Assembly (NCBI RefSeq): GCF_038396765.1
Contig: NZ_CP150096.1
Location: 6,121,001 to 6,185,000 of the forward strand
Length of the DNA: 64,000 nt
Direction: 5' to 3'
DNA from: Chitinophaga caseinilytica
GTDB lineage: Bacteria > Bacteroidota > Bacteroidia > Chitinophagales > Chitinophagaceae
Program-made: the position numbers and the translations under genes
In this document: positions 58,078 to 64,000 of the stretch, piece by piece
Position numbering within the stretch: position 1 is the stretch's first letter
How the letters are laid out: each line of letters opens with the position of its first letter
The notes under the pieces: generated by a model
The model's database searches: none
What the model saw: only the letters and a program-made list of their open reading frames with translations
Told to the model about the DNA's origin: nothing

Positions 58078-58085
58078 TACTTTTG
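58078..58085 (+). promoter_or_regulatory. -7-like box before structured RNA copies A and B
   Basis: TACTTTTG fits TAnnTTTG exactly and ends 6 bases before the outer stem of copy A. No well-spaced TTTG -33 box. Confidence 0.4.
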
Positions 58086-58091
58086 AATTCA

Positions 58092-58172
58092 CCAGGAAAG
58101 TGGTTCAACTTGCATAACTCGTTTCGAACGGGGGGTGCCTGAAAAGGCACGGGGGTTGAGAGATTTTCCTGG
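58092..58172 (+). ncRNA. Structured RNA element, copy A (DUF3800-associated candidate)
   Basis: Nested stems on the + strand. P1 is CCAGGAAA (58092) with TTTCCTGG (58165), 8 pairs. P2 is TCAAC (58105) with GTTGA (58155). The conserved strand TTGCATAACT follows. P3 is CGTT-TCG-AACG. A G run comes next, then P4 GTGCCT-GAAA-AGGCAC with a GNRA loop, then GGGGG leading back into P2. The GNRA loop and the TAnnTTTG box upstream favour + strand transcription. Copies B and D keep every stem with different bases. Confidence 0.75.
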
Positions 58173-58186
58173 CACATTGAAGCAGT

Positions 58187-58267
58187 TAGAAGGCCCTTCA
58201 CTTGCATAACTCTTCTCATGAAGGGGGTTGCCTGAAAAGGTACGGGGGTTGAATGTGAGTCTTCTAG
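58187..58267 (+). ncRNA. Structured RNA element, copy B
   Basis: P1 is TAGAAG (58187) with CTTCTA (58261). P2 is TTCA with TGAA plus a bulge and one more pair. TTGCATAACT is conserved. P3 is CTTC-TCAT-GAAG. G5 follows, then P4 TGCCT-GAAA-AGGTA (one G-U pair replaces G-C), then GGGGG. It begins 14 bases after copy A and may share its transcript. Confidence 0.72.
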
Positions 58268-58317
58268 CAGCCTCTTTTGAGAAAAATTTGATCAATTTAT
58301 TGAATCAACTTTTTTCT

Positions 58318-58325
58318 TATCTTTG
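58318..58325 (+). promoter_or_regulatory. -7-like box before structured RNA copies C and D
   Basis: TATCTTTG matches TAnnTTTG; it ends 12 bases before the hairpin of copy C. A second such box placed ahead of a second RNA pair supports + strand transcription. Confidence 0.4.
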
Positions 58326-58337
58326 AAAAGGCCAAGA

Positions 58338-58367
58338 AATTGTTCAACCTTCATAAGTTGAATAATT
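58338..58367 (+). ncRNA. Collapsed RNA element, copy C (core missing)
   Basis: AATT-g-TTCAAC ... GTTGAA-t-AATT closes an 8-base loop CTTCATAA, which resembles CTTGCATAAC of the full copies. P1 and P2 are kept while P3, P4 and both G runs are absent. Confidence 0.5.
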
Positions 58368-58406
58368 AAAGCCGAAATGGATTGCCAGGTGCAAATCCTC
58401 ATTTGT

Positions 58407-58484
58407 TAAAAGATTCTTCAGCTTGCATAACTCTTTCCATAAAGGGGGTTGCCTGAAAAGGCACGGGGGCTGAAGGATCTTTTA
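58407..58484 (+). ncRNA. Structured RNA element, copy D
   Basis: P1 is TAAAAGAT (58407) with ATCTTTTA (58477), 8 pairs. P2 is CTTCAGC (58416) with GCTGAAG (58469), 7 pairs. TTGCATAACT is conserved. P3 is CTTT-CCAT-AAAG. G5 follows, then P4 TGCCT-GAAA-AGGCA, then GGGGG. The A-to-G change in P2 (TTCAAC to TTCAGC) is matched on the other side (GTTGA to GCTGA). Its end is 22 bases from the convergent DUF3800 stop. Confidence 0.75.
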
Positions 58485-58506
58485 CGTTTCTACACGTATC
58501 CCAAGC

Positions 58507-59196
58507 CTACATTTCTATTATCTGACCGAACTTGTCTTTTAAGGCATCAAAATACCTGCTTTCGCTTTTTAACAATTTTCGTTGCACTGCCCAGATCATA
58601 TAATCGGTTACACTTAATTCCAGAGAAGAGCTGCTCAGAAGCATATCCAGCATAAAACGTTCGCCCTCCAATTCCATATGACTTACCGCATTCTTCAATT
58701 GAGTCAATCCATGATTCCCACAATTTGCCAGGTATAAATTATGCATGTGCGATTCCCTGATTAAACATTTATTCAACAAGCATTGTAAAACATGAAAATA
58801 ATAAGCCGTTGAATTTCCATTAAACTGATGCTGGAATGTTTGCAAGTCTTTCTTCGCAATTACTACATGCACTATAAATCCGGAAAGCTTCCTTAGAAAT
58901 TCAAAGAATTGAATTCTTAATTCAGGATGATCACTTCTGGCATGTAAATACCAGTCGCTTTCTGCAAAAGAATAAATCGAATTATACAACACGTCCGCCT
59001 TCATTTTTTGTATAAACTTCGCAATAGCCTTTCGCAACTTCTGTCTATTACAGGTTTCCACTACCCCTATGATTAAGTATGGCTGAAACCCACCTGTTTC
59101 CGTGAGTAATTTTCTCCCCTTTCCATAAAAACCGGCATCCCCACTTTCATCGATAAAATAGAATTTGTTCGTAAGATTAACTCCTGCTGTTTCCAT
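58507..59196 (-). CDS. DUF3800-family protein (putative RNase-H-like nuclease)
   Basis: 229 residues from the ATG at 59196, which has GGAAAA 7 bases upstream; a TTG start at 59244 would add 16 residues. The family motif KFYFIDESGDAGF is near the N-terminus and gives the acidic residues (Asp, Glu, Asp) expected of the domain. Further: FQPYLIIGVVET, SDWYLHARSDHPELRIQFFEFL, FIVHVVIAKKD, NLYLANCGNHG, SVTDYMIWAVQRKLLKSESRYFDALKDKFG. The function of DUF3800 is not established; an RNase-H-like nuclease is a reasonable guess. GC is about 35-40% by eye against 55-60% around it, which suggests transfer. Converges with the RNA elements at 58092-58484. Confidence 0.85.
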   Translation of the reverse strand: METAGVNLTNKFYFIDESGDAGFYGKGRKLLTETGGFQPYLIIGVVETCNRQKLRKAIAKFIQKMKADVLYNSIYSFAESDWYLHARSDHPELRIQFFEFLRKLSGFIVHVVIAKKDLQTFQHQFNGNSTAYYFHVLQCLLNKCLIRESHMHNLYLANCGNHGLTQLKNAVSHMELEGERFMLDMLLSSSSLELSVTDYMIWAVQRKLLKSESRYFDALKDKFGQIIEM

Positions 59197-59276
59197 CGTT
59201 GGTTTTCCAATTAGGAAGAAAATGTAGGAATTAAACTGACGCAAATGCTTGTTCAGTTTATCTATTCCTGAGTGCG

Positions 59277-59288
59277 GGTATTAATACC
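59277..59288. promoter_or_regulatory. Perfect palindrome at the right edge of the DUF3800 island
   Basis: GGTATTAATACC, 12 bases, self-complementary, between the response-regulator stop (59297) and the DUF3800 start. It could be an operator or a short stem; no further evidence. Confidence 0.3.
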
Positions 59289-59296
59289 TTTTACAT

Positions 59297-59989
59297 TTAA
59301 GAATGCCGTGTAATTACGTCGTAAAACTTGTCGCGGTAGCCTTCGCTGATGGGGATGGACTGATTGGCGATCATCACCGTGTTGCGCTCCACGGAATTGA
59401 TTTTGTTCATCGCCACGAGGTAGGAACGGTGCACGCGCATGAACTTGTCTTTCGGCAAACGCGACTCGAAAGATTTCAGGCTTTTCAGCGTGAGAATGGG
59501 CTGGCTGCCCGTGTATATCTTGATGTAATCTTTCAGGGCTTCGATGTAGAGGATGTCTTCGAGGTTCACTTTGATGATGCGGTACTCCGTTTTCACGAAA
59601 ATGTAATCCGTTTCCGGCGGGCGGGGCGATGCGATGGAACGGTACTCCTGCGCCTTGGTGACCGCTTTGATAAAACGCTCAAATGGAATGGGCTTGAGAA
59701 GGTAGTCCACCACATCCAGGTTATACCCGTCCAGCGCGTATTCCTCGTAAGCGGTGGTAAAAATCACCATAGGCGGCCGTTTCAGCGATTTAATGAACTG
59801 AATCCCCGTGATGTCGGGCATCTTGATATCCAGGAAAATCAAGTCCACCGGCTCCTGCTGCAAAAAACCCAGCGCCCGGGAGGCATTCGTAAACGCCGTC
59901 AACTCCATCTGGAAAGGCGCCTTGGCCGCGAAATCCGCGATGATCTCCAAAGCCAGCGGCTCGTCATCCAACGCAATGCACTTCATCAT
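59297..59989 (-). CDS. LytTR-family response regulator
   Basis: 230 residues. Receiver domain 2-120 with acidic pocket IALDDEPLA, phospho-Asp in LIFLDIKMPDITG (near residue 55), TTAYEEYA and LLKPI (Lys near 104). The C-terminal LytTR DNA-binding domain (about 135-230) has IFVKTEYRIIKVNLEDILYIEALKDYIKIY and FMRVHRSYLVAMNKI. It is the partner of the histidine kinase, whose last 26 bases it overlaps. LytTR proteins bind spaced direct repeats; two copies of a 19-base repeat lie upstream of the kinase gene. Confidence 0.94.
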   Translation of the reverse strand: MMKCIALDDEPLALEIIADFAAKAPFQMELTAFTNASRALGFLQQEPVDLIFLDIKMPDITGIQFIKSLKRPPMVIFTTAYEEYALDGYNLDVVDYLLKPIPFERFIKAVTKAQEYRSIASPRPPETDYIFVKTEYRIIKVNLEDILYIEALKDYIKIYTGSQPILTLKSLKSFESRLPKDKFMRVHRSYLVAMNKINSVERNTVMIANQSIPISEGYRDKFYDVITRHS

Positions 59990-61237
59990 GTTTCAAAGCG
60001 ATTTTTAAGTCTGCAATAAATTCGTCTCCCTGCTCTCTGATTGTGATCTCGTGTGCATCTTTGTACATTAGTTCGAGGCGCTTGAGGGTATTCCCCAATC
60101 CCACGCCCCCTTTTCCGCCAGGCGCCGCTCCAGCAACCGGTTCCGCACCGTCAGCCGCAACTGCCCTCCTTCCGAAATATCCAGCCCCACGCGGATCCAT
60201 GCGGGCTCTTCATAACTCACGCCGTGCTTGAACGCATTCTCCACGAACGGGATGAGCAGCATCGGCGCAATGCGCAGCCCTGCCGGATCGCCGGTAACGC
60301 TGACTTCGACGGGAATGCTTTTCGCCAGGCGAAGGCGCTGCATGTCGATAAAATCTTCCAGGTAGCGGATCTCGTTGGCCAGGAGCACCTGGTCTTCGTT
60401 ACTCTGGTAAATCATGTAACGCAATATATTCGACAGCTTCACCAGCGCATGCTCCGTTTCCGGGCTTTGCCGGTGCGCAAGGGAATATACCGTATTCAGA
60501 CTATTGAACAGAAAATGCGGATTGATCTGCGATCGCAGGAAACGTAATTCTGCATTGAGGTTCGCCACTTTCAGGGCTTCCTTCTGCTGCTCGCTTTTGA
60601 ACCATTCCATCGCCACTTTGATAAACCCGCCGATGAACAGCACCAGCAAAGTAAACGTGGCCGATTTGCGGAAGATGTCGGGGAAAAGGAACATCCCGGA
60701 AATCCCCCGGTCGCGCATTCCCCTGCGGAAAACAGGCGCAGCCGGCATCGAATCATCGCCCAGGATCACCGTTTTCGAAAACGCGACGGCCGAATCATGC
60801 CCGAACTGCACGGTATGCCCCGGCCCGGCGGCATCCGCCCAGGCCACTGCAGGCCGCGCCCGCACGGCAAACACGCCTCCGCCGCCAAACCTTCCGGATA
60901 TGACGAACGGCCGCCCGTCGCGCAAGCCCAGCTGCCGGAGGAACGTGTATTCCACCAACACCTGCTGCAACCCGATCCCCGCCAGCGCCAGCAACACCAG
61001 TCCGATGTAAATGCCGATACGCCTGCGCGTGAAGAAACGGGGGATCAATACGTAATAATTCAGATAGAACAGTCCAACGATGAACAGCGTGTTCACCCCT
61101 TCCTTCCAATAAAACAAATGATCGTCTACACGGATCCGATATACAAAAAACGGGAAGAGGAACAGCAACACCCAAACCGCGATATGCAAACTAATTACGA
61201 CGAGCCGGTTACCGAATATTTTCCTCCAAAATACCAT
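59964..61237 (-). CDS. LytS-like (HisKA_7TM-less) membrane sensor histidine kinase (apparent frameshift)
   Basis: About 424 residues after restoring one base. Four N-terminal helices (to about 100), one further helix near 195, then the His_kinase domain: LNAELRFLRSQINPHFLFNSLNTVYSLAH with the phospho-accepting His, and the ATP part MLLIPFVENAFKHGV, then GGVGLGNTLKRLELMY. The frame breaks at a run of five C (60106-60110), exactly in the G-box; a sixth gives LAEKGGVGLGN. An insert rich in Ala/Arg at about 115-165 is unusual. It forms a two-component system with the overlapping response regulator. Confidence 0.9.
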
Positions 61238-61271
61238 AGGTGTGATGCGGCGTAAACTTACGCCACAATAG

Positions 61272-61322
61272 TCTTAACCAAGTGTTAAAACAGGTTCCCG
61301 GGTTCTTAACCAAGTGTTAAAA
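61272..61322. promoter_or_regulatory. Direct repeat in front of the kinase/regulator operon
   Basis: TCTTAACCAAGTGTTAAAA occurs at 61272-61290 and 61304-61322, 32 bases apart (about three helical turns). Each copy also contains TTAAC...GTTAA. It lies 35-85 bases upstream of the kinase start and ends at the DUF4907 stop. LytTR-type regulators bind repeated sites, so autoregulation is likely. Confidence 0.55.
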
Positions 61323-61625
61323 TTACCTAGTGATCTGTAAACTGTCGATCTCGTCCAGGCTAAGCGCGGGCATGGTACCGCTTTCGAGTTTCCGCAGCAC
61401 GAGGGTGCCTGTCCGGCGTGCGTCTGCCTGTGAGCGGAACGGGTGAAAACCCGGCACCGCGGGGATATGCGCCTGGTAAATCATGGGGCGGCCGCGGTAA
61501 GTAATGCGGTATGCCCACCCTTCTTTCCATGGCTCCGTCACCAACCGGTACGGCCGCTCCCTGCACGAAAACAGGGAGCCGGCCGCGGCCAGTGCGAGCA
61601 GTATTGCGATGGACTGCCTAGTCAT
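61323..61625 (-). CDS. DUF4907-type small lipoprotein
   Basis: 100 residues from the ATG at 61625, which overlaps the kelch stop by 8 bases (ATGACTAG). Lipobox GSLFSCRE (Cys about 21). The body has YRLVTEPWKEGWAYRITYRGRPMIYQAHIPAVPG, FHPFRSQADARRTGTLVLRKLESG, which fits the DUF4907 pattern. Function unknown; translationally coupled to the kelch protein. Confidence 0.8.
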   Translation of the reverse strand: MTRQSIAILLALAAAGSLFSCRERPYRLVTEPWKEGWAYRITYRGRPMIYQAHIPAVPGFHPFRSQADARRTGTLVLRKLESGTMPALSLDEIDSLQITR

Positions 61626-62640
61626 TTTCGTTGTAGGTTGCGTTCGGTTCGAAGAGATAGATATCGTCGAGCTGGAGGCTGCCCGTTCTGCCGGAAGCCA
61701 CGTGCCCCTTGCCTCCCAGCACGAAAGACACGGCACCGTACCGGGCGGCGCCTTCGAAATCGCGCACCTGCGTCCACCGGTCGGAAACGCCGTCGTATTC
61801 CCAGGTGGCTTTGCTGACGCCGTTTCCGGTACCGGTTACCACATAGGCTCTGTTGTTGACTGTGAAGGCCACGGCCTGGGTGGTCACGATGTTGTAATCA
61901 TCGTCGAACGAGTCGTCGGAAACATTGGCGATCTTATTCTTCTGTGTCCAGTTGTCGGAATCGGCGTCATACATCCACAGGTCGTTTTTTAGTTCGCTGT
62001 TGTTGGTGCCGGTTACGATGTAGGCGTTTTTGCCGAGCACGAAAGCCACGGCTTCGGTGCGTTTGCTTCCGCCGAAACTTTGCCGTGCGATCCATTTATC
62101 GGCCAGCGGATCGTACATCCAGACGTCTTTCGTGCCGCTGCCATCGCTCCCGGTGGCCACATATCCTTTTCCGTTGACGGTGAAGCTGACCGCATCGCGG
62201 CGGGCGAGGTTGATGGAAGGATCGGGGCCCACGAGCGGCGCTTTCTTTTCCCAATAGCCTTTGTCGGGATGGTAGCTCCAGAAATCATTGAGGCGCACCT
62301 TGCCGTCGAACCCCGTTCCCACATACGCGTTCTTATCTATGACGAAAGCGGTGGCGCTGCTGCGCGCGGCCGCTGCTGCCGGGAGGCTCGCCGACTGGCT
62401 CCAACCGTTGGCCGGATTGTATTTCCAGAAATCACGCAATTGCTTTTCGCCGTCGAACCCCGTGCCCACGTATGCCGTATCGCCGATAACGAATGCCACG
62501 GCTTCGGAACGGGGCGAGGCCGACATCTCCGGCAGCTCCTTCCAGTTACCGTTGTTCTCGTCTTCCGTATCGTCACTTTTTTTACATGCCGACAAAAGTA
62601 CCGCCGCCAGCATCCATCCTAATAATTTTCCTTTCTGCAT
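61618..62640 (-). CDS. Kelch-repeat lipoprotein
   Basis: 340 residues. Lipobox LLSACKK (Cys about 19), then a short acidic linker and about six kelch blades, each with a SEAVAFVIGDTAYVGTG-like strand pair followed by DFWKYNPANGW-type Trp/Tyr ends. Kelch propellers bind proteins or glycans. It is divergent from the DUF4270-like gene (259-base intergenic stretch, nothing recognised in it) and lies before DUF4907 and the LytTR two-component genes, a grouping found in Chitinophagaceae. Confidence 0.88.
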   Translation of the reverse strand: MQKGKLLGWMLAAVLLSACKKSDDTEDENNGNWKELPEMSASPRSEAVAFVIGDTAYVGTGFDGEKQLRDFWKYNPANGWSQSASLPAAAAARSSATAFVIDKNAYVGTGFDGKVRLNDFWSYHPDKGYWEKKAPLVGPDPSINLARRDAVSFTVNGKGYVATGSDGSGTKDVWMYDPLADKWIARQSFGGSKRTEAVAFVLGKNAYIVTGTNNSELKNDLWMYDADSDNWTQKNKIANVSDDSFDDDYNIVTTQAVAFTVNNRAYVVTGTGNGVSKATWEYDGVSDRWTQVRDFEGAARYGAVSFVLGGKGHVASGRTGSLQLDDIYLFEPNATYNEND

Positions 62641-62899
62641 AGAAATAGTGTTTTAACCCGGTCAAAATTATCCGGCGAACTGTTACAGGTACTTTAAAAT
62701 AGACGGATCAGTCGTGGGGCATGACCAATCCCGTGTTTTCATCTGCCAGTCAGCCGCTTTTGTCGTTCAGCCCCAAAACGCCCTTTCCCGGCTGGTTTCA
62801 GGCGTTGGACGGATAATTCCGGGGAATGATCGATAAAAAACCCCGGGCCGCATATTCCCGTCTTCCGCGTGCGCCTCCGTCTTTTATCATTGCGGCGAT

Positions 62900-64000
62900 A
62901 TGAAATGGAAACTTCTGGCGATGGCCGCGCTCACCGGTCTTGCGGCTTGTGACAAAAGCGGGTTCGAATACGAGGATGCAGCCCCCGGCGGCAACGTCCG
63001 CTACTCGCTCATAGATACGATCGGCATCGGGATGCGCACCATCCAACTCGATTCCGTCCCCTCTTCGGGCACCGGCTACCTGGTAGTTGGCGGATATTCC
63101 GATCCCGAAACGGGCCGTATCGATGTGGCAGCCAACTTCCGCGTGGCACGGCCCTATTCATTTCCGGAGCTGGACGACCGCGTTGTTTACGATTCCATCG
63201 AAATCATCTTCCGGCCCGACGCCTATTCCTATGGCGATACCCTTCCCGACCAGGAATGGAGTGTTTATCAATTGGCGCGGCCGCTGGAGCTGGACGATGA
63301 TCAGACACGATTCTACACGCACCATGTATTCCCTCACGCCGCCACGCCGCTCGCCCGGGAAAGTTTCCCCATCCTTCCCCACCGCGGCGATTCCATCCAG
63401 CTGCGCCTCCGCGATAATTTCGGGCGGGAGTTGATGGAAAAGATCCGCACCAAATCGGAAGACGTTTCCACCGACGTGCTTTTTCTCGATTACATGAAAG
63501 GCCTGCAATTGCGCGCTACGCGCGGCACCGCGGTGTTCCGCGTTCCCGCGGCAGACAGTGCGGTGGTGATGCGGCTGCATTATCACATCTCCACGACCGA
63601 AATCGAAAAGTATACTATTGATTTTCCGATCGGCAATCCGGAACTGCAATTCAACGAAGTGCATGTTGACAGGAGCAACACCCCGCTGGCCAGTTTGATT
63701 CCCGGGCCGGCGGGCCTCCTGAGCAGCGACGCCGGAAACCGTACCTGGGTACAATCGTTGTCGGGCATGGTGACGCGGCTCGATTTTCCGTCGCTCACGG
63801 GACTGCCGTTGCTAGGCAAATATGGAAAGGTGATGCAGGCGACGCTGGAGCTGCGGCCCATCAGTGGCACGTATCCGCAATACGCCCTTCCACCGCGGAT
63901 CACGTTGTGCACTGCTACCAAAGACCAGGTGGTGACCGATACGCTGTCGACCGTTTCCGGCTATCAATACGGCGACCTGGTGACCGACCTGCTGTATCCC
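62900..64000 (+). CDS. DUF4270-like lipoprotein (runs off right edge)
   Basis: 367 codons visible. Lipobox GLAACDK (Cys about 15). The sequence has DTIGIGMRTIQLDSVPSSGTGYLVVGGYSDPETGRIDV near residue 40, then VVYDSIEIIFRPDAYSYGDTLPDQEWSVYQL and a DSIQLRLRD stretch, the layout of DUF4270 surface lipoproteins of Bacteroidota. The C-terminus lies beyond 64000. Role unknown; it usually stands with kelch and DUF4907 genes, as here. Confidence 0.7.
   Translation, partial: MKWKLLAMAALTGLAACDKSGFEYEDAAPGGNVRYSLIDTIGIGMRTIQLDSVPSSGTGYLVVGGYSDPETGRIDVAANFRVARPYSFPELDDRVVYDSIEIIFRPDAYSYGDTLPDQEWSVYQLARPLELDDDQTRFYTHHVFPHAATPLARESFPILPHRGDSIQLRLRDNFGRELMEKIRTKSEDVSTDVLFLDYMKGLQLRATRGTAVFRVPAADSAVVMRLHYHISTTEIEKYTIDFPIGNPELQFNEVHVDRSNTPLASLIPGPAGLLSSDAGNRTWVQSLSGMVTRLDFPSLTGLPLLGKYGKVMQATLELRPISGTYPQYALPPRITLCTATKDQVVTDTLSTVSGYQYGDLVTDLLYP

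Noticed and set aside
58092..58484. CRISPR or retron
   Set aside because: Only three or four copies with self-pairing outer arms; no reverse transcriptase or cas gene nearby.
58092..58484. REP elements of a RAYT transposase
   Set aside because: No transposase gene in the window, and the multi-stem fold with GNRA loop is more complex than REP hairpins.

Overview
The window looks like a chromosomal segment of a Chitinophaga-like member of the Bacteroidota. The evidence is the SusC/SusD receptor pairs, a FecR/ECF-sigma system, TAnnTTTG-type -7 boxes, a flexirubin/aryl-polyene gene cluster with a tyrosine ammonia-lyase, and Bacteroidota-specific families (DUF6702, DUF4270, DUF4907, SusD-like lipoproteins). 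No rRNA, tRNA, insertion sequence or CRISPR array was seen.

Layout. Positions 1-18.5 kb hold nutrient uptake and its control: a truncated SusC at the left edge, a ROK regulator, a SusC/SusD pair, a LacI-type regulator, an AraC-type regulator, and a second SusC/SusD pair. The second SusC carries an STN domain and sits behind FecR and an ECF sigma factor. Two arrays of non-coding repeats (about 1.05-1.67 kb and 8.97-9.38 kb) and LacI-like palindromes lie between these genes. Positions 18.7-24.1 kb hold an SPFH/Arc pair, a small secreted protein, an M1 peptidase, a HupE/UreJ-like membrane protein and a DUF6702 protein. Positions 49.5 down to 24.1 kb hold 25 genes on one strand, mostly overlapping or a few bases apart. 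They have the composition of a flexirubin-type pigment operon: ammonia-lyase starter supply, two ACPs, three ketosynthases with intact triads, a chain-length-factor-like and a short inactive ketosynthase-like protein, ketoreductase, two hotdog dehydratases, thioesterase, AcpS, ligase, methyltransferases, a halogenase-like flavoprotein, acyltransferases, an MMPL/acyltransferase/methyltransferase fusion, LolA and a lipoprotein. No DarA/DarB dialkylresorcinol genes are in the window. Positions 49.7-58 kb hold housekeeping and envelope genes: CNNM transporter, ZIP transporter, PAP2 phosphatase, methyltransferase, LTA-synthase-like sulfatase, GlmM and cysteine desulfurase.

Positions 58.02-59.29 kb form an AT-rich island with a DUF3800 gene and, beside it, three full copies plus one collapsed copy of a structured RNA element. 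The stems differ in sequence between copies but keep pairing. This is the most unusual item in the window. From 59.3 kb to the right edge there is a LytTR response regulator/sensor kinase pair, then DUF4907, kelch and DUF4270-like exported proteins.

Caution on sequence quality. Nine genes (two SusC, the sigma factor, PaaK-like ligase, MMPL fusion, polysaccharide deacetylase, methyltransferase, GlmM, histidine kinase) are each broken by one missing base inside a homopolymer. Seven are G5/C5 where G6/C6 would restore the frame, one is A7 and one is T6. I treat these as single intact genes and suspect homopolymer under-calling rather than nine pseudogenes.
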